A stretch of DNA of 17,759 bases from DATAVB01 sp040414495 (lineage in GTDB: Bacteria > Actinomycetota > Actinomycetes > Mycobacteriales > QHCD01): assembly GCA_040414495.1 (NCBI GenBank), contig JBEDUI010000162.1, positions 1-17,759 on the forward strand. Reading direction: 5' to 3'. Below are positions 1-6,157 of this stretch, piece by piece. A program made the translations under genes and the position numbers. A model generated the notes under the pieces. It saw only the letters and a list, made by a program, of their open reading frames with translations, was not told the origin of the DNA and made no database searches. Numbering within the stretch: position 1 is the stretch's first letter; each line of letters starts with the position of its first letter.

Positions 1-143
1 ACGCCGGCGCTCACCCGGTGTCGGAGTTCACGGCCGAGTCGGCCGGTGCGCTCTCCCCGTTCGGTGAGGACCAGGCGCTGCCGTTGCCGACCGAGTCGTT
101 GACCTACGACCACCCGGGTCCGGAGGATCGGCCCAACCGCTGA
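1..143 (+). CDS. C-terminal end of an unidentified protein (5' end outside window)
   Basis: An open frame enters from the left edge and ends at a TGA at 141-143, giving about 46 residues. The tail is acidic and proline-rich and ends PGPEDRPNR. Third codon positions are mostly G or C, as in the real genes nearby, and a strong terminator follows 12 bases after the stop, so this is very likely the true end of a gene. I see no motif that identifies the family, and the low-complexity acidic tail suggests a disordered C-terminus. No function is assigned. Confidence 0.6.
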   Translation, partial: AGAHPVSEFTAESAGALSPFGEDQALPLPTESLTYDHPGPEDRPNR

Positions 144-154
144 TTCTGCTGTTT

Positions 155-191
155 AGCGCCCCGGCCTTTCCGTAGGCCGGGGCGCTTTCTT
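155..191 (+). terminator. Rho-independent terminator
   Basis: A perfect 13-bp stem (155-167 pairs with 174-186) with a 6-base loop is followed by TTTCTT. It lies between the stop of the first gene and the convergent lysA gene. The T-rich side faces the plus strand, so it mainly ends the left-hand gene. The stem could also slow minus-strand transcription leaving lysA, but there is no T tract on that side. Confidence 0.88.
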
Positions 192-195
192 CTGT

Positions 196-1539
196 CTAGA
201 GGGCGATGTCGCGGGCCAGCAGGTCCTCTTCGGTTTCCCGCCGGGTGACGACCCGGGCCATGCCGCCGTGTACGGCGACCACGGCCGGGCGCAGCGCCCC
301 GTTGTAGTTCGAGGCCATCGAGAGTTGGTACGCGCCGGCGGCCGGCATGGCCAGGATGTCGCCCGGGCGCAGGTCGGCGGGCAACGGGACGTCGCGGGCC
401 AGCACGTCGCCGGCCTCGCAGTGCCGACCGACCACGGTCACGATCTCATCCGGCGCGGTGGTGGGCCGCCCGACCATGCGCACCAGGTAGTGAGCGCCGT
501 AGAGCGCCGGCCGGATGTTGTCGCTCATGCCGCCGTCGAGGGCGACGAAGGTCCGCCCGCCCGGCGTGCGTTTGATCGTATTGATCCGGTACGCGGCCAC
601 CATGGACCGCCCGACGATGGCCCGCCCCGGCTCGACCGTGATCCTCGGTGCGGGGATGCGCAGTGCGCGGCTGCGGTCGCGGACCAGCCACCGTAGTCGG
701 TCCGCCAGCGACACGATGTCCATCGCCTCGTCGCCGGCCTGGTACGGGATGGCGTGCCCGCCGCCGATATTCAATTCGCCCAGGCTGACGCCGTAGCGCT
801 GCCGAATTTCCGCGACCAGGTCCATCAGCCGGGTCACCGCGACCTCGTAGACGTGGCTTTCGGCCACCTGGGATCCGAGGTGGCAGTGCAGCCCGGTCAG
901 CTCCAGCCCTGGTTGGACAATCACCCGCCGGGCCGCCTCCAACGCAATGCCGTCGGCCAGTGGCAGGCCGAATTTCTGGTCGTTGACCCCGGTCGTCACC
1001 GCGGCCAGGCCGCCAATGTCCACATTGGGCGTCACCCGGATCAACACGCGCTGGCGAATACCCGTCCAGGCCGCGATACGCGGAATCTCGGTCAACGAGT
1101 CGAGCACGATACGGCCCACGCCATACCCCATCGCCACGTCGAGGTCCTTTGGCGTTTTCACATTTCCGTGCAGAATAATGCGGTCGGCCGGGAAATCCAC
1201 CGAGGCCGCCACCGCCAATTCGCCGGCCGAACACACATCCAGCGACAACGCCTCGTCGTCGACCCAATGGGCCATGGCGCGGTTGAGAAATGCCTTGCCG
1301 GCATAGGCGACTTCGCCTTCATAAAAGGCGTGGCGATACGCACGACACCGTGACCGTACGTCTTCCTCGTCGAGAACATACGTTGGCGTCCGGTACTTCC
1401 GGACAATTTCGGTGAGCCGAACCGCACCGATAACGACGTCGCGCCCCGAAGCCGGATGGGCCGTGACCGGCCAGATTCCCGGTTCTAGGCGGGGCGGAAT
1501 AGACGTTCGTAATGACGGCAGAATGTCGGTCAACGTCAC
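196..1539 (-). CDS. lysA: Diaminopimelate decarboxylase
   Basis: PLP-dependent cytosolic enzyme that decarboxylates meso-diaminopimelate to L-lysine, the last step of lysine synthesis. At 447 residues it has the usual family length. An N-terminal TIM barrel carries the PLP lysine in YAGKAF (K82), HCHLGSQ (H218), the phosphate-binding GGG at 259-261 and EPGR at 303-306. The C-terminal barrel carries R343 and Y347 (IRPALY), the active-site C374-E375 (CEAGD) and Y404 (GAYQ). Every residue I know to matter for this activity is present. The start is GTG at 1537-1539. It overlaps the stop of the upstream Lrp-type gene as GTGA, with AGAGGTG as ribosome binding site inside that gene, so translation is probably coupled. 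The classical actinobacterial lysA usually sits with argS, hom and thrC, so this may be a second copy or a relocated one. A related fold-III decarboxylase is the main alternative. Confidence 0.9.
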   Translation of the reverse strand: MTLTDILPSLRTSIPPRLEPGIWPVTAHPASGRDVVIGAVRLTEIVRKYRTPTYVLDEEDVRSRCRAYRHAFYEGEVAYAGKAFLNRAMAHWVDDEALSLDVCSAGELAVAASVDFPADRIILHGNVKTPKDLDVAMGYGVGRIVLDSLTEIPRIAAWTGIRQRVLIRVTPNVDIGGLAAVTTGVNDQKFGLPLADGIALEAARRVIVQPGLELTGLHCHLGSQVAESHVYEVAVTRLMDLVAEIRQRYGVSLGELNIGGGHAIPYQAGDEAMDIVSLADRLRWLVRDRSRALRIPAPRITVEPGRAIVGRSMVAAYRINTIKRTPGGRTFVALDGGMSDNIRPALYGAHYLVRMVGRPTTAPDEIVTVVGRHCEAGDVLARDVPLPADLRPGDILAMPAAGAYQLSMASNYNGALRPAVVAVHGGMARVVTRRETEEDLLARDIAL

Positions 1540-2036
1540 TGCACACCTCTGTGCTCTGATGGTTGCGACCCGACGGCATCGGAACCGCCGGGAATTCTAC
1601 GTAACAGAAACGCCGTGACGGTTTCCTCGGCACCGGCCCGGCGAAGCGCGACAAGCGTCTGATCCAATTCGGCAATTCCGGCGCAGGCCAACCGCAGTTG
1701 ATAATCCATGCTGCCAGTTGATTGCCACGCCTCAATGACGTGGGCATCGTCGGCTATATAGCGTTCGAAATCCTGCTGCCGCGTCTGCAGCGCCAGACGA
1801 ACGCCGACAAGCGCGTGAAATGGCTGGCCGAACACGGTCGGATTCACCTCCGCGTGAAACCCGGAGATGACGCCGCTGCTGACCAGCCGGCGTAACCGGA
1901 CCGACGCGGTCGACTCGCTCAACCCCACCGAGCTGGCGATGTCGCGGGTACGCATTCGACCGTTGGCGACGAGCAGATGCACGATGTTCTGATCGACCTC
2001 GTCCAGCTCGCCGATCGCCCTATGTCCGGGTAGCAC
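1536..2036 (-). CDS. Lrp/AsnC-family transcriptional regulator
   Basis: A 166-residue protein of normal Lrp length. Residues about 11-60 form the winged helix-turn-helix, opening with LDEVDQNIVHLL and with SVGLSESTASVRLRRL as the recognition part. Residues about 70-150 form the RAM (AsnC_trans_reg) effector domain (FHALVGVRLAL, then STGSMDYQLRLAC). Lrp proteins form dimers or octamers and bind DNA in response to amino acids. The gene overlaps lysA by 4 bases in the same operon, so a lysine-related effector and control of lysA are reasonable inferences. The start is GTG at 2034-2036 with a weak GGA upstream. An AT-rich tandem repeat lies in the promoter region, which suggests autoregulation. 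The last 20 or so residues (SDAVGSQPSEHRGVQ) look like a flexible tail. Confidence 0.9.
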   Translation of the reverse strand: MLPGHRAIGELDEVDQNIVHLLVANGRMRTRDIASSVGLSESTASVRLRRLVSSGVISGFHAEVNPTVFGQPFHALVGVRLALQTRQQDFERYIADDAHVIEAWQSTGSMDYQLRLACAGIAELDQTLVALRRAGAEETVTAFLLRRIPGGSDAVGSQPSEHRGVQ

Positions 2037-2072
2037 GATTCCAGCGTGCGACCGCTCACGGCCGGCGGCAAG

Positions 2073-2102
2073 AATCTTTACGATCTTTCTACATGCTTTA
2101 TA
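2073..2102 (-). promoter_or_regulatory. Probable promoter and Lrp-type operator of the lrp-lysA operon
   Basis: This AT-rich island lies in otherwise GC-rich DNA. Reading the plus strand, two 9-base near-repeats lie side by side (AATCTTTAC at 2073-2081, GATCTTTCT at 2082-2090). On the minus strand a TATAAA (plus coordinates 2097-2102) could be the -10, giving a start near 2090 and a 5' UTR of about 54 bases. I see no good -35. The repeats sit at the predicted transcription start, a fitting place for autorepression. Confidence 0.45.
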
Positions 2103-2144
2103 CGACAGGGGTTTCGGGCTCTATCGCGCTGTTTACGCGCGACC

Positions 2145-2160
2145 TGTTATGCTGCGGTCA
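2145..2160 (+). promoter_or_regulatory. Extended -10 promoter of the trpS leader, start at the leader ATG
   Basis: TG at 2145-2146, one base, then TATGCT at 2148-2153 forms an extended -10 element; no -35 is evident and an extended -10 can work without one. Six bases separate the hexamer from the A at 2160, which is the A of the leader ATG. The transcript is therefore predicted to be leaderless, consistent with the absence of a Shine-Dalgarno sequence before this ATG. Confidence 0.55.
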
Positions 2161-2195
2161 TGCGTATCCAGAGCACCAGTTGGCGGGCCGTCTGA
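2160..2195 (+). CDS. trpS leader peptide (MRIQSTSWRAV)
   Basis: An 11-codon ORF with one Trp codon, UGG at 2181-2183, and a TGA at 2193-2195. The Trp codon lies just before strand 1 of the first hairpin (2186-2192). A ribosome stalled there would cover strand 1 and leave strand 2 (2197-2203) free. This is the geometry expected of a Trp-sensing leader peptide. Ribosome-mediated attenuation is known for the auxiliary, indolmycin-resistant TrpRS gene of Streptomyces coelicolor, and this looks like the same type. Expression of the peptide is inferred. Confidence 0.75.
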   Translation: MRIQSTSWRAV

Positions 2196-2257
2196 CGGCG
2201 GCCGATACGCACCTGTCCTGATCATCAGGCCGCCTCGACGAGGCGGCCCGTTTGTTG
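2186..2257 (+). terminator. Ribosome-mediated attenuator of trpS (1:2, 2:3 and 3:4 pairings)
   Basis: Strand 1 (2186-2192) pairs with strand 2 (2197-2203) in a 7-bp hairpin with loop TGAC. Strand 2, GGCGGCC, can instead pair perfectly with 2228-2234 (GGCCGCC) as antiterminator. Strand 3 (2228-2236) pairs perfectly with strand 4 (2240-2248) in a 9-bp stem with a GAC loop, followed by CGTTTGTTGT, as terminator. The 2:3 and 3:4 pairings exclude each other. In addition, 2161-2168 pairs with 2204-2211 over 8 bp, closing the leader ORF into a larger domain. Expected logic: low charged tRNA-Trp stalls the ribosome and permits read-through into trpS. Confidence 0.8.
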
Positions 2258-2299
2258 TGTGCCGTGGAATCGAGGCGGCCAATCCGAAATGAGGCCTCG

Positions 2300-3355
2300 A
2301 TGACCACCCCCACCCCTGCGATTGACCGGGCCGAGTTCCGTACCACCACGCTGGAACGCGACATCAGCACTGATCCGAGCCGATTCCGTATCCTCACTGG
2401 CGATCGGCCGACCGGACCGCTGCATATCGGCCATTACTTCGGCACATTGGAAAGCCGGGTCCGGCTGCAGAATCTCGGCGTCGAGATGTTCGTTCTCGTC
2501 GCCGATTACCAGACCATCACCGACCGGGACTCCCCCGCGTCGCTGACCACCGACGTGGAGGGGGTGATCGCCGACTATCTCGCGGTCGGTATCGACCCGA
2601 ACCGCTCCACGATCTTCGCGCACAGCCAGGTGCCCGAACTCAACCAGCTGCTTTTGCCGTTCCTGAGCCTGGTCTCGGTAGCCGAGGTGAGCCGAAATCC
2701 CACCGTCAAGGACGAATTCGCGGCCACCGGCGGCTCGGCGATGAGCGCGTTGATGTTCACCTATCCGGTGCATCAGGCGGCGGATATCCTTTTCTGCCAG
2801 GCAAATCTCGTGCCGGTCGGCAAGGATCAGCTGCCGCACCTGGAGCTCACCCGTACGATCGCGCGCCGATTCAACGAACGGTACGGCGACTATTTCCGGG
2901 TGCCCGAGGCGCTGCTCTCCGCCGCTCCGCTGCTGCTCGGTGTGGACGGTCGCAAGATGGGCAAAAGCCGCGGCAACGCCATCAACCTGCGGGCCAACGC
3001 GGACGATACGGCCCGGCTGATCCGCGGGGCCAAGACCGACTCCGAGCGCACCATCACCTACGAGCCGGACCGCCGCCCCGAGGTCGCCAACCTGCTGCTG
3101 CTCACCGCGTTGTGCCAGGGGCGGGAGCCGGCGGCGGTGGCCGAGCAGATCGGGGACGGCGGGGCGGCGGCGCTCAAGGCGATGCTGACCGAGGCGATCA
3201 ACGACCGGTTCGCCCCGATCCGGGCCCGCCGGGCCGAACTCGCGGCCGATCGCGGCTATCTGCGCGATGTGCTGCGGACCGGCAACGAGCGGGCCCGGGA
3301 CGTGGCGGCGGACACCCTGCGCGGGGTGCACCGGCTGATGCACACGACGTACTGA
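2300..3355 (+). CDS. trpS: Tryptophanyl-tRNA synthetase, probably the auxiliary (indolmycin-resistant type) form
   Basis: Class I aminoacyl-tRNA synthetase that charges tRNA-Trp in the cytosol. The 351 residues carry the HIGH motif as LHIGH (H42-H45), the KMSKS loop as KMGKS (219-223), and VPVGKDQ at 171-177. Where common bacterial TrpRS read roughly DQHAIT after the Rossmann strand, this one reads DYQTIT (D69-T74). The histidine whose replacement gives indolmycin resistance in the Geobacillus enzyme is thus Gln here by my alignment. That and the attenuator leader point to the auxiliary clade; a second housekeeping TrpRS would be expected elsewhere. ATG at 2300 is chosen because GAGG lies 5 bases upstream. 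The longer frame from TTG at 2252 would begin in the terminator's T-rich tail. Confidence 0.93.
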   Translation: MTTPTPAIDRAEFRTTTLERDISTDPSRFRILTGDRPTGPLHIGHYFGTLESRVRLQNLGVEMFVLVADYQTITDRDSPASLTTDVEGVIADYLAVGIDPNRSTIFAHSQVPELNQLLLPFLSLVSVAEVSRNPTVKDEFAATGGSAMSALMFTYPVHQAADILFCQANLVPVGKDQLPHLELTRTIARRFNERYGDYFRVPEALLSAAPLLLGVDGRKMGKSRGNAINLRANADDTARLIRGAKTDSERTITYEPDRRPEVANLLLLTALCQGREPAAVAEQIGDGGAAALKAMLTEAINDRFAPIRARRAELAADRGYLRDVLRTGNERARDVAADTLRGVHRLMHTTY

Positions 3356-3477
3356 CAGCGAGCTTGCCGCCGCCGACGGCCGAGGACGAAACTCATGCCG
3401 CACGACCTTCCGACGGCGAGACCTGCCGACCGCCCTGACAACACGAGCTGCGGCCGGCGGGCCTTATGCCGCGGGAC

Positions 3478-4596
3478 CTACTGACAGAGCGCCTCGTCCA
3501 CGAAGGCCCTGGCCGCATCGCTGGGCCGGCCGGTGCCCCAGGTCATCGACACCGTGACCTGATGGCGCCGATCGACGGTGCGGAACGACCAAGTCGAGTA
3601 ACCCAGGGCGTCTCCGTCGTGGCCGTACGCGACCCGCCCACAGGACAGCTGCAGCCGTTCCAGGCCCAGGCCGCTCTGCGACGGGCTGACGACCGAGGTC
3701 ATCTCGCGCAGCTGGGCCGGCGGCAGGAGGCGCCCGTCCAGCAACGCGGCGAAGAACCGGTTGAGGTCGTGCGTACTGGAGATCAGCGCGCCGGCCGACC
3801 CGTACACGGTCGGGTTCATCTCGGTGATGTCGATCGGGCCCGGGTCATCCGGCAGATAGCCGTGCGCGTGCGGACCGCGGATGTGCGGGTCGGTCCCCGG
3901 CAACGAGGTGTCATAGAGCCGCAGCGGGTGCAGAATTCGCCGTTCGATCTCCTGCGCCCAGGTGCGTCCGGTCACCTGCTGCACGATCAGGCCGAGTACC
4001 TCGTAGTCGGTGCTGGAATAGTGGTAGTCCGTGCCCGGGTCGAACAGCGACGGCTGCGCGATTGCCCGGTCCACCAACTCCTCACTCGTCCAGGTCCGCC
4101 AGCGCAACGGCAGGAAGGCCGAGGGCGGATTCAGCGGCAATGTGTCGGTCACGTCGTAGAGCCCGCTGGTATGACCGAGCAGCTCGCGGACCGTGATCTT
4201 GTCGCCGGCCGGGATACGGCCCGGTAGCCACGTGGCGACCGGTTGGTCGAGCCCGATCCGGCCCTGCGCCACCAGTTGCATGACGACCGTGGCCAGGAAC
4301 GTCTTGGTCACGCTGCCGGCCCGGAACCGTCCGTTGGCCGGGACGGGCTCGGTGGTGCCGGCGACCGCGGTACCGCTGGTGCCGTGCCAGACCGTGTCGC
4401 CGGCGCGGACCTCGGCCAACGCCCCGGTCGCGCCCCCGGCCACCATTCGCGCAAGCCCCTGCTGTAATGCCTCATCGGTGTTTGGGGTCTTGGCGGTCGC
4501 GCTGCGAACAGTGGTCGCAACGACGACGCCAGCCAGCAAGGCGGTCGCGGCGCTCAACGCCGCGGCGCGGCCTCGAAATGGGCGTAGGCGGGGCAT
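3478..4596 (-). CDS. Exported serine hydrolase, class C beta-lactamase / DD-peptidase fold
   Basis: A 372-residue protein. Residues 1-36 read as a Sec signal peptide: basic RLRPFRGR, a hydrophobic stretch at 11-30, and a likely cut near ATA. There is no lipobox, so it is probably secreted. The catalytic motif SVTK is at S95-K98, with SGL at 144-146. The second motif reads Y193-S-S instead of the usual YxN. HDG at 326-328 stands in for KTG, as is common in the esterase/DD-carboxypeptidase branch. Likely substrates are D-Ala-D-Ala peptides or esters; true beta-lactamase activity is uncertain. ATG at 4594-4596 has GGAGG 6 bases upstream. The gene is monocistronic and converges on trpS. Confidence 0.88.
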   Translation of the reverse strand: MPRLRPFRGRAAALSAATALLAGVVVATTVRSATAKTPNTDEALQQGLARMVAGGATGALAEVRAGDTVWHGTSGTAVAGTTEPVPANGRFRAGSVTKTFLATVVMQLVAQGRIGLDQPVATWLPGRIPAGDKITVRELLGHTSGLYDVTDTLPLNPPSAFLPLRWRTWTSEELVDRAIAQPSLFDPGTDYHYSSTDYEVLGLIVQQVTGRTWAQEIERRILHPLRLYDTSLPGTDPHIRGPHAHGYLPDDPGPIDITEMNPTVYGSAGALISSTHDLNRFFAALLDGRLLPPAQLREMTSVVSPSQSGLGLERLQLSCGRVAYGHDGDALGYSTWSFRTVDRRHQVTVSMTWGTGRPSDAARAFVDEALCQ

Positions 4597-4925
4597 GCCG
4601 ATCCTCCGATGTGATTACGGGATGTGCCGATAACCTTGGCTGGAGGAACATTCGCGCGGTATCGGGAATTACCCTGATTTCCGACTCAGGGCTCGTACGA
4701 ATTCTTTCAGGGGCTGCTTTTCCGCTGGACGTGACGCTGGTTTTCAGCCCCTCGAACGTCATCTCTCGGCATGTACGTTGCCGGCCGACATCGATCGGCC
4801 CGTTGTCAGCCGCTGACGTCGTTCTCCGCCCAACCCATTTCAGCGTGACCCAGCGACCGTTCCGCCCGATCCGCGAACCGAATTCAACCCGACCGGACAG
4901 CCGAATTCCGGCCCGGGACCGTATT
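4597..4925 (-). other. Intergenic stretch upstream of the serine hydrolase gene
   Basis: About 330 bases between two minus-strand genes. It is less GC-rich than its neighbours and contains several AATTC words. Overlapping frames exist on both strands, but none has a ribosome binding site or a recognisable protein. It should contain the promoter of the serine hydrolase gene, though I find no convincing -35/-10 pair. The only structure I see is the hairpin at its right end. Confidence 0.5.
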
Positions 4926-4942
4926 TCAACCCGCGCCGGAAT
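4905..4942 (-). terminator. Imperfect hairpin at the end of the NUDIX gene (possible terminator)
   Basis: The arms 4905-4917 and 4930-4942 pair over 12 of 13 positions, with one C-C mismatch. The stop codon of the NUDIX gene lies in the loop. No T tract follows on the minus strand, so intrinsic termination is uncertain; it may instead protect the 3' end. Confidence 0.35.
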
Positions 4943-5747
4943 CGTGCGGCGCTCGCGGCTGCAGCAGGCCGCGCAATTCTGGCAGCAGCACGCGATCGGC
5001 CGGCAGCCAGTCCACTGTGTCCAGTTCGGTGGCCGCGAGCCACCGCAACGCCGAATGCTCGTGTGCCGCCGGTTCTCCGAGTGGCCGCGCAGCCCACACC
5101 CGTAACACCGCCGTACCGCCGATGACCAGATCCGGCCCCACCCGCGCGCCGATGTCAATGTCCACGCCCAACTCCTCGCGACATTCCCGTCGCAGCGCGT
5201 CATGGCCGGATTCGGCGGCCTCGACCTTCCCGCCTGGCAACTCCCAGCGCCCGGCGTAAGCACGCGGCTCGGCCCGTTGCGCGGCCAATACCCGACCGTC
5301 CCGAATCAGAGCCGCGCCGACAACCAACCGGACCCGGCGATCGACCAGATCGGCAATCAACCGCGACCGCCGACGTAGCAACCGCAAAGCCCACGGCCGC
5401 AGCAATGTCTCGTTCAACAGCGGGCTGGAGCGCCACCGCACCTCGTCGACGACGAGCGTGCCGGCCCCGGTTTCCCGGAACGACTGCCGATATCGCAGGC
5501 CGCGCCAGCGGCCGTCGCTCACCGTCACCACCAAGCCAGCGGGTCTGATATCGACCCGGGCCACGACCGCGCGCCGGAACCGTGCCGGCCGCAGCATCAC
5601 CACGTCGCCATCGGCCAACAGCCCGCGGGTGACCCCGGCTGGTCCGAGCCGCAGCCCCATCGTCGCCACATCGCGCGCCGCCTCGACCACGACAGCCAAT
5701 GGCGCCACGACCAGCGCGGAGATCGCGACGGTTTGACTCGGCGGCAT
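4926..5747 (-). CDS. SRPBCC-like domain fused to a MutT-type NUDIX hydrolase
   Basis: A 273-residue protein, about twice the length of a plain MutT. The C-terminal half (about 138-265) is a NUDIX domain with a complete box G-x5-E-x7-REUxEExGU from G173 (GGKVEAAE, then RECREELGV). WELPGGK and the flanking strands resemble MutT/CTP-pyrophosphohydrolase enzymes that hydrolyse modified or surplus nucleoside triphosphates. The N-terminal half (about 8-136) resembles a polyketide cyclase/START (SRPBCC) fold: VVAPLAVVVEAARDVATM at the start, DEVRWRSSPLLNETLLRPW near the closing helix. That part rests on pattern only, and no catalytic residue is evident in it. ATG at 5745-5747 has GGAG just 2 bases upstream, so a slightly later start is possible. 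It is divergent from the pterin dehydratase gene, with 50 bases between. Confidence 0.82.
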   Translation of the reverse strand: MPPSQTVAISALVVAPLAVVVEAARDVATMGLRLGPAGVTRGLLADGDVVMLRPARFRRAVVARVDIRPAGLVVTVSDGRWRGLRYRQSFRETGAGTLVVDEVRWRSSPLLNETLLRPWALRLLRRRSRLIADLVDRRVRLVVGAALIRDGRVLAAQRAEPRAYAGRWELPGGKVEAAESGHDALRRECREELGVDIDIGARVGPDLVIGGTAVLRVWAARPLGEPAAHEHSALRWLAATELDTVDWLPADRVLLPELRGLLQPRAPHDSGAG

Positions 5748-5797
5748 CGCTCCACGATGGCAGACTCGGACCCAACCCCAACCTTGGGAGGGACATC

Positions 5798-6091
5798 ATG
5801 GCTACCTTGCTGACCGACGCGGACCTCGATACGGCTATCGCCGGCCTCGACGGCTGGTCTGGTGATGCAACCGGGCTTCGCCGTACCGTCGAATTGCCCG
5901 GTTTCCCGCAGGCAATCGCCGTGGTCGACCGAGTCGCCGTAGTGGCAGAAGAGATGGATCACCACCCGGATATGGACATCCGCTGGAACACATTGACCTT
6001 CAGTTGTGTGACTCACGCGATGGGCGGGGTCACCGATCGGGATGTAACACTGGCCCGGCGGATTAACGAAATCGTCGCAGCCGCCCAGTAG
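5798..6091 (+). CDS. Pterin-4a-carbinolamine dehydratase
   Basis: Small cytosolic enzyme (97 residues, typical size) that dehydrates 4a-hydroxytetrahydrobiopterin, recycling the pterin cofactor of aromatic amino acid hydroxylases. The family signature is intact: EEMDHHPDMDIRWN (residues 50-63) with the histidine pair, then THAMGGVTDRDVTLARRI. The start is ATG at 5798 because GGGAGGG lies 5-6 bases upstream; an in-frame ATG at 5699 lies inside the divergent NUDIX gene and is not credible. No phenylalanine hydroxylase or pterin synthesis gene is adjacent. In many actinobacteria this gene stands alone and its partner is unknown. Confidence 0.92.
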   Translation: MATLLTDADLDTAIAGLDGWSGDATGLRRTVELPGFPQAIAVVDRVAVVAEEMDHHPDMDIRWNTLTFSCVTHAMGGVTDRDVTLARRINEIVAAAQ

Positions 6092-6097
6092 TCTGCG

Positions 6098-6144
6098 CAC
6101 GAAGCGTGATTACGCGTAAAGTATCAGTAACCAAACACGAAGCG
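6098..6144 (+). promoter_or_regulatory. Candidate operator region upstream of pepC
   Basis: The 66-base gap before pepC holds a perfect 9-base direct repeat, CACGAAGCG, at 6098-6106 and 6136-6144. Between the copies is a perfect 10-base palindrome TTACGCGTAA at 6110-6119. The second copy ends 4 bases before the ribosome binding site. A TAAAGT at 6117-6122 is a possible -10. The arrangement suggests binding sites for a regulator that I cannot name. Confidence 0.4.
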
Positions 6145-6157
6145 CTCGGAGGACGGC

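Noticed and set aside
2160..2299. T-box riboswitch upstream of trpS
   Set aside because: I see no T-box consensus or specifier-loop architecture in this short leader; the leader ORF with UGG and the nested hairpins explain it better.
2225..3403. Long minus-strand open frame (392 codons) opposite trpS
   Set aside because: Antisense to a clear aminoacyl-tRNA synthetase; its protein is His/Arg/Gly-rich with no family pattern, as expected for a shadow frame in GC-rich DNA.
4467..5263. Overlapping frames on both strands in the gap before the NUDIX gene (212 and 263 codons)
   Set aside because: They run across the serine hydrolase and NUDIX genes out of frame, lack ribosome binding sites, and have Arg/Ser-rich sequence without a recognisable fold.
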